Below, piece after piece: positions 7,937-16,328 of a stretch of 64,000 nt of DNA. The translations under genes and the position numbers were made by a program. A model generated the notes under the pieces. The model worked only from the letters and a program-made list of their open reading frames with translations. It made no database searches and was not told where the DNA came from. Source of the stretch: Paenibacillus sp. FSL H3-0469. Lineage in GTDB: Bacteria > Bacillota > Bacilli > Paenibacillales > Paenibacillaceae. Within the stretch, counting starts at the first letter, position 1. Each line of letters starts with the position of its first letter. The DNA is taken from the NCBI RefSeq assembly GCF_038051945.1, contig NZ_CP150302.1, positions 4,898,001 through 4,962,000 of the forward strand, read 5' to 3'.

Positions 7937-8668
7937 ATGGAACCGGTTATTTCAGTCAAGCATTTGCATAAATCATTCGGTGCCCATCAGGTACTGACGG
8001 ATATCAGCGTCGACATTCACAGCCGGGAGGTTGTGGTAGTCATCGGGCCTTCAGGCTCGGGCAAATCGACCTTTCTGCGCTGCCTGAATCTGCTGGAGCA
8101 GCCGCAAGCAGGCGATATTATCATTGAAGGCACTTCCTTGATGGCCAAGAGCACAAGGATTAACAATATCCGTACCGAGGTGGGGATGGTCTTTCAGCAG
8201 TTCAATCTGTTCCCGCACCGTAAAGTGATCGAGAACATCATGCTGGCCCCGATGAAGGTGCGGAAATGGACGGCGGATCAAGCGAGGCAGAAGGCTTTGG
8301 AGCTGCTGCAAAAGGTAGGTCTCAGCGAGAAGGCTGAGATGTATCCTGCCTCGCTCTCCGGCGGTCAGGCACAGCGGGTGGCGATTGCCCGGGCGCTGGC
8401 GATGGAGCCGAAGATCATGCTGTTCGACGAGCCGACCTCGGCCCTGGACCCCGAGATGGTGGGCGAGGTGCTGGCGGTTATGAAGGAGCTGGCAAGTGAG
8501 GGGATGACCATGGTTGTGGTGACTCATGAGATGGGCTTCGCCCGTGAAGTGGGGGACCGGGTGCTTTTTATGGAGCAAGGGGCCATTGTCGAACAGGGTG
8601 CGCCCGGGCAGCTGTTCGGCAGCCCGTCGCATGAGCGTACACGGGAGTTTCTGTCCAAGGTGCTGTGA
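7937..8668 (+). CDS. Amino acid ABC transporter ATP-binding protein
   Basis: This is the ATPase that drives the importer. The Walker A motif GPSGSGKST is at 37-45, the signature LSGGQ at 140-144, the Walker B region IMLFDEPTSALD follows, and the switch histidine is in VVVTHEMGFAREV. The 243-residue length is that of GlnQ/ArtP-type ATPases for polar amino acids. GGAAGGTG precedes the start. No obvious terminator follows within 100 bp. Confidence 0.93.
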   Translation: MEPVISVKHLHKSFGAHQVLTDISVDIHSREVVVVIGPSGSGKSTFLRCLNLLEQPQAGDIIIEGTSLMAKSTRINNIRTEVGMVFQQFNLFPHRKVIENIMLAPMKVRKWTADQARQKALELLQKVGLSEKAEMYPASLSGGQAQRVAIARALAMEPKIMLFDEPTSALDPEMVGEVLAVMKELASEGMTMVVVTHEMGFAREVGDRVLFMEQGAIVEQGAPGQLFGSPSHERTREFLSKVL

Positions 8669-8797
8669 GAACCGCCCAAAGTAGAATATTGTTATTTAAT
8701 CGGTTATATTAGAAGAGTAAGAAATAGGCAATAAGACCATGAATGATTAGCTGCCCAGGGTGGCGGGGAGGAGGCTCGGGGATATCTTTTTTTAAAG

Positions 8798-8839
8798 TAT
8801 AAGGATGACAGCGGCTCTGCATAATGATTTATCCTTATA
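8798..8839. promoter_or_regulatory. Inverted repeat ahead of the ter island
   Basis: TATAAGGAT (8798-8806) and ATCCTTATA (8831-8839) form a perfect nine-base inverted repeat in the 8669-8924 gap, about 85 bp before terB. It could be an operator or a hairpin ending ABC-operon transcripts; no T-run follows. Nothing else is recognisable in this gap. Confidence 0.4.
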
Positions 8840-8924
8840 TTTCCGGCAGAAAAGGATAGGGTGCTTAATAAGCAGGCATAGTCTTCTGCTGGTCATAATT
8901 CCATAATGATAGAAGGAGAATACG

Positions 8925-9371
8925 ATGAGCACATTCAAAAATTGGCTGAATACCACCAAAAACGGACTGACGGATCAAGTGAAAAAATTTAAAAATAAAG
9001 ACTTTATGAACGCGGTAGTAGCGGGCTGTGCGCTGGTCGCTGCGGCTGACGGCAAGATTGAGGAAGCTGAGAAGAACAAGATGGCGGGATACATGAATCT
9101 CAGCAATGAACTCAAGGTATTTGACATGAGAGATGTTATCACGCAGTTCAATTACTATGTGAGCAACTTCGAATTCTCGCCGGAAATCGGCAAGCAGGAA
9201 GCGCTTAAGGCCATCGGAAAGTTTAACGGCAAACCGGAGGTTGGACGCTTGATCGTAGGCGTATGCTCGGCGATTGGTGCAGCGGACGGCGACTTCGATG
9301 AGCATGAGAAAGCGGTTGTGCGGAATATCTGCAGCGTATTGGGACTCAGCCCAAGTGAATTCAGCCTGTAA
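8925..9371 (+). CDS. terB: TerB-family tellurite resistance protein
   Basis: TerB is a small helical, probably metal-sensing cytoplasmic protein of ter stress systems. Two near-repeated acidic motifs are visible, ADGKIEEAE at 41-49 and AADGDFDEHE at 119-128, which match the two halves of the TerB helical bundle where divalent metal is bound. The 148-residue length fits. AGAAGGAGAATACG precedes the ATG. It opens a run of same-strand ter genes, so it is probably the first gene of the operon. Its exact biochemical activity is unknown across the family. Confidence 0.9.
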   Translation: MSTFKNWLNTTKNGLTDQVKKFKNKDFMNAVVAGCALVAAADGKIEEAEKNKMAGYMNLSNELKVFDMRDVITQFNYYVSNFEFSPEIGKQEALKAIGKFNGKPEVGRLIVGVCSAIGAADGDFDEHEKAVVRNICSVLGLSPSEFSL

Positions 9372-9482
9372 TTACAGGCTGAATTTCATTTGCTAATTCC
9401 TGAAACTTTAGGCGATGGACCGCCGTATCACTGATGTAACACCCGCAAGCACACTTCTATCTGGAAACGGAGGTACTTCAAG

Positions 9483-10079
9483 TTGGCTGGAATTAATCTG
9501 GTAAAAGGTCAGAAGATCGATTTAACCAAAGGCAATGCCGGACTGTCTAACGTAATCGTAGGACTGGGCTGGGACCCTGCCGAACCGGCAAGAGGATTCT
9601 TTGGGGTTAAAAAACAGGCGAATGTTGATTGCGATGCTTCAGCGCTGCTGCTGAATGAGAACGGCAAGCTGACGAACAAGCTGAACCTCGTCTGCTTTCA
9701 CAACAAACAGAATGCGAATAACTCTGTAGTTCACTCGGGAGATAATCTGACGGGTGAGGGAGACGGGGACGACGAACAGATCATGGTGAATCTGAAGTCG
9801 ATTCCTGCCGATGTTCATAAAGTCCTTGTTGTGGTTAACATCTACGATGCGGTGAACCGCAAGCAGGATTTCGGCATGATCAAATCTGCGTATATCCGTA
9901 TTATTAATGCGGCAGGCAATGCAGAATTGGTTAAGTTTAATCTGACAGACAATTATACAGGCTTCACGGCACTGATCTGCGGCGAGCTGTACCGTCATGG
10001 CGATGAGTGGAAATTCGCAGCCATCGGTGAAGCGGCCCACGCCGCGCATATCAACCAGCTGGCAGAACGTTACATCTAA
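9483..10079 (+). CDS. TerD-family protein, divergent paralogue
   Basis: This is the first of the TerD-domain proteins, calcium-binding beta-sandwich proteins of ter stress systems. The start is TTG 9483, placed after CGGAGG with normal spacing; the product begins MAGINLVKGQKIDLTKGNAG. It keeps the calcium loop GEGDGDDEQI, but the first acidic motif is altered: paralogues have GGKDFDLD where this one has KKQANVDCDAS, and there is a short insertion after GLGWD. At 198 residues it is slightly longer than the next two. The changed metal ligands suggest a specialised role within the complex rather than simple redundancy. Confidence 0.88.
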   Translation: MAGINLVKGQKIDLTKGNAGLSNVIVGLGWDPAEPARGFFGVKKQANVDCDASALLLNENGKLTNKLNLVCFHNKQNANNSVVHSGDNLTGEGDGDDEQIMVNLKSIPADVHKVLVVVNIYDAVNRKQDFGMIKSAYIRIINAAGNAELVKFNLTDNYTGFTALICGELYRHGDEWKFAAIGEAAHAAHINQLAERYI

Positions 10080-10114
10080 ATCTAAATCCAATTTGAGAAA
10101 AGAGGGCTCTATTC

Positions 10115-10690
10115 ATGGCTATTAACTTATCCAAGGGACAAAAAATTGATTTAACCAAAACGAATCCAGGCTTGTCCAAAATTACAGTCGGCCTCGGATG
10201 GGATACGAATAAATATGATGGCGGCAAGGACTTTGACCTTGATGTGTCGGTGTTCCTGACCAATGCCAGCGGTAAAGTGGACAAGGAGTCCAACTTCATC
10301 TTCTTCAACAACAAGCAGAACGAGAACGCTTCTGTCGTGCACACCGGCGATAACCGCACAGGGGAAGGCGACGGAGACGATGAGCAGGTTCAAGTCGATT
10401 TGCTTAATGTTCCTGCAGATGTGGACAAAATTGCCTTCACCATTACCATCTATGAAGCAGAATCCAGAAGCCAGAACTTCGGACAAGTATCCCGTTCTTA
10501 TGTGCGTATCGTTAACGATGCGAATAGTGAGGAACTGATCCGCTTTGACCTGGGTGAAGATTTCTCCGTTGAAACAGGTGTAGTTGTCGGTGAATTGTAC
10601 CGTAACGGCGCAGAATGGAAATTCAACGCGATCGGCAGCGGCTATAAGGACGGTCTGGCCGGCTTGACCCGTGATTACGGTCTGCAATAA
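10115..10690 (+). CDS. terD: TerD-family calcium-binding stress protein
   Basis: This is a canonical TerD/TerE-type protein of 191 residues. It carries both acidic calcium motifs, GGKDFDLDVSVF near residue 35 and GDNRTGEGDGDDEQV near residue 80, and the C-terminal YRNGAEWKFNAIGSGY. The ATG follows AGAAAAGAGGG. It is separated by only 35 bp from the preceding paralogue and is closely similar to the next gene, so the two look like a recent tandem duplication. TerD and TerE cannot be told apart by sequence alone. Confidence 0.92.
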   Translation: MAINLSKGQKIDLTKTNPGLSKITVGLGWDTNKYDGGKDFDLDVSVFLTNASGKVDKESNFIFFNNKQNENASVVHTGDNRTGEGDGDDEQVQVDLLNVPADVDKIAFTITIYEAESRSQNFGQVSRSYVRIVNDANSEELIRFDLGEDFSVETGVVVGELYRNGAEWKFNAIGSGYKDGLAGLTRDYGLQ

Positions 10691-10740
10691 GGCTCTGACA
10701 TTACGGGAATTAAATCTGTAAGGAAAGAGGGTTTTTGACA

Positions 10741-11322
10741 GTGACGATCAGTCTTTCCAAAGGACAGCGGATTGATCTTACCAAGACGAATCCGGGTCTG
10801 ACCAAAGTTGTAGTAGGACTGGGCTGGGATACAAACAAGTACAGCGGCGGCAAGGATTTCGACCTTGATGCATCCGCATTCCTGCTGCATGAGGACGGCA
10901 AAGCCAAAAGCGAAAATGACTTTGTATTCTATAACAACCCGACTGGCGGTACAGGCTCTGTAACCCATACAGGCGACAACCGTACAGGTGAAGGTGACGG
11001 GGATGATGAACAGATCATCGTAGACTTCAGTCTGGTGCCTGCCAATATTCAGCGGATCGGGATCACGGTCACGATCTATGATTATGAGGCCCGGGCGCAG
11101 AACTTCGGACAAGTCTCCAACGCTTTTGTCCGCGTTGTAGATGCATCCAGCGACCGTGAGGTGCTGCGGTTCGATCTGGGCGAGGATTTCTCCACCGAGA
11201 CGGCTGTAGTCTTCTGTGAATTCTACCGCCAGGGGGCGGATTGGAAATTCCAGGCGATCGGCAGCGGCTTCGCCGGCGGACTAAGCGCATTATGCAAAAA
11301 CTACGGGCTGGACGCGCAATAA
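10741..11322 (+). CDS. terE: TerD/TerE-family calcium-binding stress protein
   Basis: This is the third TerD-domain protein, 193 residues from GTG 10741. I prefer GTG 10741 to TTG 10735 because AAAGAGGG ends nine bases upstream of the GTG but only three bases before the TTG. Both calcium motifs are intact (GGKDFDLDASAF and GDNRTGEGDGDDEQI). It closely resembles the upstream gene. Whether it corresponds to TerD or TerE of enteric plasmids is uncertain, so the symbol is provisional. Confidence 0.88.
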   Translation: MTISLSKGQRIDLTKTNPGLTKVVVGLGWDTNKYSGGKDFDLDASAFLLHEDGKAKSENDFVFYNNPTGGTGSVTHTGDNRTGEGDGDDEQIIVDFSLVPANIQRIGITVTIYDYEARAQNFGQVSNAFVRVVDASSDREVLRFDLGEDFSTETAVVFCEFYRQGADWKFQAIGSGFAGGLSALCKNYGLDAQ

Positions 11323-11416
11323 GAGCTTCAAAGGCGGGATCATCATCGATCCTGCCCTTTTTATACACAAAATCTGATAAGTTGCGCTCTTATCCATGTA
11401 TAAAGGTGGCGTAAGA

Positions 11417-12739
11417 ATGAATACAGAAGTAGTCAAAGGACAGAAAGCAGATCTGACCAAAGGAAACCCGGGGCTCCGCAGCATTACGGTTGAGATCGGG
11501 TGGAAAGCTCCGTCTTCCATGGATATTGATGCTTCCGCATTCCTGCTTGGAGCTGGCGGTAAAGTGGGCAGTGACGACGATCTGATCTTTTACAATAACC
11601 CGTCTACTCCCTTTATCACCTATAAAGATGTGCCGGGTACGGCTGCGGGCGGGACGAAGCAGTTTGAGGTCTCGCTGGACAGAATTCCGGCAAACATAGT
11701 GAAGATTGCCTTCACGCTTACTCTGTATGACGGAGAAAACCGCAAGCAGATGTTCGGACAAATGAGTGAAGCGGAGTGCCGGATCGTGAATCAGGCGACA
11801 GGGGCACAGCTTCTGCGGTGTAACCTCGGAAATCAGTTCTCTGTGGAAACGGCTGTTGTAGTTGGAGAATTATATAGACATGGTGAAGAATGGAAATACA
11901 GTGCAATTGTTGCGGGCTTCTCGGGCGGGCTTAAGGCGCTCTGCGGCAATTATGGCATAGAAGTTGAGGACGAGCCTGCACCGGCAGCCAAGCCGCCGGA
12001 ACAGACACCGCCGGCACGCCCGCCGCTTCAGGTGCCGCCGCCCCGCGCAGAGTCATCCAGACCGAATATTGTGATTCCGCCACCGCCCGCACCGGCACCG
12101 CCTAAGCAGGAGGCTGCCCCCGCACCGGCGCTGAATCTCAATCTGAAGAAGATTGAACTGAAGAAGAAGGGCGACTCGATTAACCTGAAGAAATCGGCCT
12201 CCGGACTGGGTGAGCTGCTGATTAACCTGAACTGGAACCAGAAGCAGGGCGGAGGACTGTTCAGCCGTAACAAGGGCGGGGTGGACCTCGATCTGGCTTG
12301 TCTGTATGAGCTGAAGAACGGCAGCAAAGGCGTGGTGCAGGCTCTGGGCAATGCGTTCGGCAATCTCCAGCAGCCGCCTTACATCATGCTTGATGGAGAT
12401 GACCGGACCGGCTCCGTAACATCCGGCGAGAATCTGCGTATAAACGGAAGTAAGGTAGCCCAGATCGAACGGATTCTGGTGTTTGCCTTTATTTACAAAG
12501 GAGTTACCAATTGGTCTGAGGCGGATGGAGTGGTTACCCTGAAGCAGGATGGAGGACCGGATATTATCGTGAATCTGGACGAGCATAACAACCGTAAAGG
12601 CATGTGCGCCATCGCGCTGATCCGCAATGTGGAGGGCGAGACCTTCAGTATTGAACGGCTCGTGCAATATTTCAGCGGTCACAAAGAGATGGATGAGGCT
12701 TATGGCTGGGGGCTTCGCTGGGTAGCGGGAAGCAAATAA
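11417..12739 (+). CDS. TerD-TerA-like fusion protein
   Basis: The 440-residue product has two TerD-superfamily domains. The N-terminal one (about 1-190) resembles the paralogues upstream but has lost the GDNRTGEGDGDDE loop, carrying YKDVPGTAAGG instead. A proline/alanine-rich linker spans about 195-245. The C-terminal domain (about 250-440) has VDLDLACLYE and LDGDDRTGS and ends in YGWGLRWVAG, as in TerA-type proteins. ATG 11417 is chosen because GGTGGCG precedes it; the upstream ATG at 11396 lacks a site. It sits last in the ter paralogue run, before terC. The C-terminal half is the best TerA candidate in the island. Confidence 0.82.
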   Translation: MNTEVVKGQKADLTKGNPGLRSITVEIGWKAPSSMDIDASAFLLGAGGKVGSDDDLIFYNNPSTPFITYKDVPGTAAGGTKQFEVSLDRIPANIVKIAFTLTLYDGENRKQMFGQMSEAECRIVNQATGAQLLRCNLGNQFSVETAVVVGELYRHGEEWKYSAIVAGFSGGLKALCGNYGIEVEDEPAPAAKPPEQTPPARPPLQVPPPRAESSRPNIVIPPPPAPAPPKQEAAPAPALNLNLKKIELKKKGDSINLKKSASGLGELLINLNWNQKQGGGLFSRNKGGVDLDLACLYELKNGSKGVVQALGNAFGNLQQPPYIMLDGDDRTGSVTSGENLRINGSKVAQIERILVFAFIYKGVTNWSEADGVVTLKQDGGPDIIVNLDEHNNRKGMCAIALIRNVEGETFSIERLVQYFSGHKEMDEAYGWGLRWVAGSK

Positions 12740-12766
12740 TTTGATATTACCGGAGGCGCAAGTGGA

Positions 12767-13510
12767 ATGGACTGGTTCAGTGATTTTTTTAGGAGTATCG
12801 GTGAGAATTACGGGCATTTCTTCTCATGGAGTGATATTGCAGGGACACTATCCGACCCTGTCAGCTGGGGGATTATCGGAAGTCTGATTCTGCTGGAGGG
12901 TCTGTTGTCAGCAGATAACGCGCTTGTACTGGCGGTTATGGTTAAGCACCTGCCGAAGGAGCAGCAGCGTAAGGCTTTGTTCTACGGGATACTCGGCGCT
13001 TATTTATTCAGATTCCTGGCCATTGGTCTGGGGACCTATCTCGTCAAATTTACGCTGGTTAAGGTACTCGGGGCCTTGTATCTCTTCTATATTGCCTACA
13101 AAGGGTTGTTCAAGGGCAGCGGTGAAGATGGCGAGATTAAGAATAAAGGTGCCTCTTTCTGGAAGACGGTCCTCCTGGTTGAATTAATGGATATTGCCTT
13201 CAGTATTGACAGCGTGGTAGCAGCATTCGGTCTTAGTTCTGAAGTCTGGGTACTCTTCCTTGGCGGTATTCTCGGCGTACTGATGATGCGCGGTGTGGCA
13301 CAGGTGTTCCTCAAGCTGATCGCAAGATATCCTGAACTGGAACAAACGGCATTCCTGCTTATTGCACTGATTGCCGGTAAAATGCTTGCCGGAGCCTTCG
13401 GCTATGAATTGCCGCATGTAATTTTCTTCGGTATTCTAATTGCGGTGTTTGCAGGTACTATCGTGTATAGCGCAAGCAAACGCAAGAAGGCTGAGAACCA
13501 CAAGGCCTGA
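12767..13510 (+). CDS. terC: TerC-family integral membrane protein
   Basis: TerC proteins are multi-pass membrane proteins tied to tellurite resistance and, in several bacteria, to metal export that supplies exoenzymes with manganese. This one has about seven hydrophobic helices and the two family signatures with intramembrane acidic residues, LLEGLLSADNALVLA near residue 45 and ELMDIAFSIDSVVAA near residue 140. The 247-residue length resembles Bacillus YceF. A CGGAGG site precedes the ATG 27 bp after the fusion gene, so it belongs to the same operon. The most likely role is the membrane anchor and ion pathway of the Ter complex. Confidence 0.9.
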   Translation: MDWFSDFFRSIGENYGHFFSWSDIAGTLSDPVSWGIIGSLILLEGLLSADNALVLAVMVKHLPKEQQRKALFYGILGAYLFRFLAIGLGTYLVKFTLVKVLGALYLFYIAYKGLFKGSGEDGEIKNKGASFWKTVLLVELMDIAFSIDSVVAAFGLSSEVWVLFLGGILGVLMMRGVAQVFLKLIARYPELEQTAFLLIALIAGKMLAGAFGYELPHVIFFGILIAVFAGTIVYSASKRKKAENHKA

Positions 13511-13561
13511 TGCCTGATTGAGTTGCAGGCTTCATCTCTTTATCCTTTATAGCTGTGCAGG

Positions 13562-13713
13562 AAGGCGCGGGGTTCACGGGAAGGGTGGACTCCGGCACGC
13601 CTTTCGGGTAATCGTAATAGGTTTATAGCATGGCCTTTGCTTGGGTTCAAAGAAAGCCGGATACCGTCCCCGAGAGGACGGCATAGCTGGTTCTGCTCGC
13701 AGCCAAAGGCCAT
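13562..13713 (+). ncRNA. Structured RNA leader of the ter biosynthetic block
   Basis: The 13511-13750 gap codes for no protein but folds strongly. A first hairpin pairs AAGGCG (13562) with CGCCTT (13598-13603) around an inner CGGGGT/ACTCCG stem. A second, larger structure is closed by ATGGCCTTTG (13630-13639) and CAAAGGCCAT (13704-13713) and holds the perfect hairpin CCGTCC-CCGAGA-GGACGG (13664-13681) with GCCGG/CTGGT pairing beside it. It ends 37 bp before the TTG start of the next gene. It does not match a riboswitch class I can name, and no terminator follows. Confidence 0.55.
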
Positions 13714-13750
13714 TTGTATTGTGCTGGCACAACATTAAGGGGGAAGGGCC

Positions 13751-14959
13751 TTGAGATATTTCGATTACCTCACACAAGAACAGGAAGCCTCATTATTCCA
13801 TGTTCCGCCGGTTTCATTTGATCATACTACCCGCAAGGATTTACTGGCTTATGCCGTCGGAGCAGCCCTTTATATGCCGGCCACCCGTGCCAGTGTTGCC
13901 GAAGATATTATTAAGCTGAGAGCCTCGGGGCTTATCACGGTAATCATAGATTTGGAGGATGCCATCGGGGACGGTGAAGTGGATTATGCCGAAGAGTCCA
14001 TCGTCAGGCATCTGGCGTTTCTGTCTGCTTATGCAGAGAATGAGCCGGACCAGCGCGGCAGTCTTCCGCTGCTGTTCATCCGCGTACGTAACCCTGCACA
14101 GCTGAGAGATCTGATTTTCAGGCTCGGATCATTAATCACCATGCTGACCGGCTTCGTCTTCCCCAAATTCTCCGTAGAGAACGGTACGGATTATTTCGAG
14201 GCTATTGCCGATTACAATGACACACGCAGCTATTCCGCCCCGGTGCTGTACGGGATGCCGATTCTGGAGAATGCGCCGATCATCTACCGGGAGAGCCGGA
14301 TGGACACGCTGCTTGGGGTCCGGGATCTGCTCGGACAATACCGCGAGTATGTGCTGAATGTCCGGATTGGAGCAACGGACTTCTCCAGCCTGTTCGGACT
14401 GCGGCGCAGCCCGGATATCAGCATCTATGATCTGACACCGATCCGCGACTGCATGTCGGATATCATTAACGTATTTGGCCGTGTGGAGGAAGGATACGTG
14501 ATCTCGGGTCCTGTGTGGGAGTATTTTGCCAGCAAGGGGCACCGGGTCCTCCGCCCGCAGCTGCGGGAGACGCCCTTCGAGGATACCTACGGCAAGCATG
14601 GCCGCGAGATGCGCAACAGCTTCATCTCAAGCTCCATGGACGGGCTGATCCGGGAAGTGATTCTGGACAAGGAGAACGGCATTGTGGGCAAAACCATTAT
14701 CCACCCTTCCCACCTCAGACCGGTGCAGGCAATGTATACTGTAATGCATGAAGAGTATGTGGATGCCTTAAGTATTGTAGACAGCAACGATGGCAGCCGC
14801 GGCGTGTTCAAGAGTGAATACTATAACAAAATGAATGAAATCAAGCCTCATTTGAACTGGGCCAGACGAATTTTATTACGATCTCAAATATACGGGGTGT
14901 TACATGAACAACAGCATTTTGTCGGATTACTACCCGAGAACGAATACACACACGTTTAA
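13751..14959 (+). CDS. HpcH/HpaI aldolase or citrate-lyase-like protein of the ter cluster
   Basis: This is a TIM-barrel lyase of the HpcH/HpaI and citrate lyase beta-subunit superfamily, 402 residues. The active-site strands are visible in VIIDLEDAIGDGEVDYAEESI, split here as one region near 58-78, then KFSVENG, GATDFSSLFGLRR and GKTIIHPSHL. The start is TTG 13751 after a run of AAGGGGGAAGG; no in-frame ATG occurs until residue 42. It is the first of five overlapping genes predicted by comparative work on ter systems to make a nucleoside-like metabolite. The substrate is unknown. Its end overlaps the next gene by 56 bp. Confidence 0.82.
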   Translation: MRYFDYLTQEQEASLFHVPPVSFDHTTRKDLLAYAVGAALYMPATRASVAEDIIKLRASGLITVIIDLEDAIGDGEVDYAEESIVRHLAFLSAYAENEPDQRGSLPLLFIRVRNPAQLRDLIFRLGSLITMLTGFVFPKFSVENGTDYFEAIADYNDTRSYSAPVLYGMPILENAPIIYRESRMDTLLGVRDLLGQYREYVLNVRIGATDFSSLFGLRRSPDISIYDLTPIRDCMSDIINVFGRVEEGYVISGPVWEYFASKGHRVLRPQLRETPFEDTYGKHGREMRNSFISSSMDGLIREVILDKENGIVGKTIIHPSHLRPVQAMYTVMHEEYVDALSIVDSNDGSRGVFKSEYYNKMNEIKPHLNWARRILLRSQIYGVLHEQQHFVGLLPENEYTHV

Positions 14960-16328
14960 TATCGTCGAGAATTTGCAGGTTACGGTAACAGAAACCTCGA
15001 ATCCTTTTCATATGCCTGTGGAGTCCTTGTTCTCCATGGCTGCACGAATCAATAAGAAGCGCTCCTTCCTGTTTGTCAGCAAAGTCCTTGGCAAGCATAT
15101 TCCCGTAGGTCCGTATACCCCGCTGCTCAGCGGAGCGGCACTCGCCTTGCTGCTGTATCTGGAGATGAGCGCGGATACCGCTGACCGGGAGGTTATGGAC
15201 CCGCTGATGAACCAGGCCGTTCATGGTCTGATCCATCCTGAAGTTGCGGAAGAAGCTTATCATGCGCTGCTAGCTGCGCAACTGGTTCTGCCGCAGCCGG
15301 TTCTGTTTATCGGGTTCGCCGAAACCGCTACCGCCTTGGGCCATAGCATGTATAATGCGTTCGCTGGCGGTGCGTCTTATATTCATACCACGCGTGAGCT
15401 GATCCCTGAGCTGGAATCGGTGGTCACTTTTGAAGAGGAGCATTCCCACGCCGTAGATCATCTGTGCTATGCCTTGAATGCTGAACTGTTATCGGGGACA
15501 GAGCCGATTGTGCTGGTGGATGACGAGATTACGACCGGTAATACGGCGATTAATACGATCCGGGACATCCAGTCCAAATTTCCGCGCAGGGACTATGTAG
15601 TGGCCTCTCTCCTGGACTGGCGGAGTGAAGCTAATATCCAGGCTTACCGTGATCTGGAGCAGGAGCTGGGAATTCGTATAACCGCTTTATCCCTGCTTCA
15701 GGGAAGTATCAAGGTGGAGGGAATACCGCAGCTGCAGGCCGCAGCTGATAGCGGAGCCGCTGCTTCCACAGACGCAGAGCTTGTAACCACTTATGCATTC
15801 GACGGCTTAGAACGGCTTCTTGTAACCTCGGCGGATGGGCAGGGCGTTATCAATCCATCGCCATATCTGAAGCACAGCGGCCGCTTCGGTCTGGAGTCTG
15901 CGGATAATGCGCAGATGGATGCAGCTGTCAGCCGCGTGGCCAGGCAGCTCCGGGGACTGCGTGAAGGAGCCCGTACGCTGGTGATGGGCGTAGGCGAGTT
16001 CATGTATCTGCCGATGCGGATCGCCGCAGAGATGGGAGAGGGCGTGTTGTACCAGTCCTCAACCCGCAGTCCGATCCATCCCGAGCGGCGTGCGGATTAC
16101 GGTGTGCACAGCGCCGCTGCCTATCCGTCCGCAGGCGATACGGAGATCACGAATTTCATCTATAATGTGGACCCCGGCCAGTATGACGATATCTTCGTCC
16201 TGCTGGAGCGCGAGGTGCCCCGGCAGCGGATTGCGCCGATGACGGATATTTTACAGAGGCTGGCGGGCAATAAGGTACATCTTGTTGTGCTCAGCCCAGA
16301 ACCAGTTACGGGAGGCTCAGGGCTATGA
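14904..16328 (+). CDS. Phosphoribosyltransferase with TRSP-type C-terminal domain
   Basis: This 474-residue protein has a phosphoribosyltransferase domain with the PRPP-binding motif VLVDDEITTGNTAIN near residues 203-217. Its N-terminal region includes KKRSFLFVSKVLGKHIPV, typical of ter-cluster PRTases. The C-terminal part, with GEFMYLPMRIAAEMG and STRSPIHP, matches the TRSP-type domain found fused to these enzymes. The ATG at 14904 lies inside the preceding gene, but the conserved N-terminus argues against a later start. It ends with an ATGA overlap onto the next gene. The likely reaction is attaching phosphoribose to an unidentified base or precursor. Confidence 0.85.
   Translation: MNNSILSDYYPRTNTHTFNIVENLQVTVTETSNPFHMPVESLFSMAARINKKRSFLFVSKVLGKHIPVGPYTPLLSGAALALLLYLEMSADTADREVMDPLMNQAVHGLIHPEVAEEAYHALLAAQLVLPQPVLFIGFAETATALGHSMYNAFAGGASYIHTTRELIPELESVVTFEEEHSHAVDHLCYALNAELLSGTEPIVLVDDEITTGNTAINTIRDIQSKFPRRDYVVASLLDWRSEANIQAYRDLEQELGIRITALSLLQGSIKVEGIPQLQAAADSGAAASTDAELVTTYAFDGLERLLVTSADGQGVINPSPYLKHSGRFGLESADNAQMDAAVSRVARQLRGLREGARTLVMGVGEFMYLPMRIAAEMGEGVLYQSSTRSPIHPERRADYGVHSAAAYPSAGDTEITNFIYNVDPGQYDDIFVLLEREVPRQRIAPMTDILQRLAGNKVHLVVLSPEPVTGGSGL

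Noticed and set aside
13580..13600. AGGGTGG sequence resembling part of the T-box signature
   Set aside because: The required ACCGCG continuation, a specifier stem and a terminator are all absent, and the gap is too short upstream for stem I.
13511..13750. Possible yybP-ykoY manganese riboswitch because terC is adjacent
   Set aside because: The GGGGAGUAG core and paired loop are missing, and the leader follows terC rather than precedes it.
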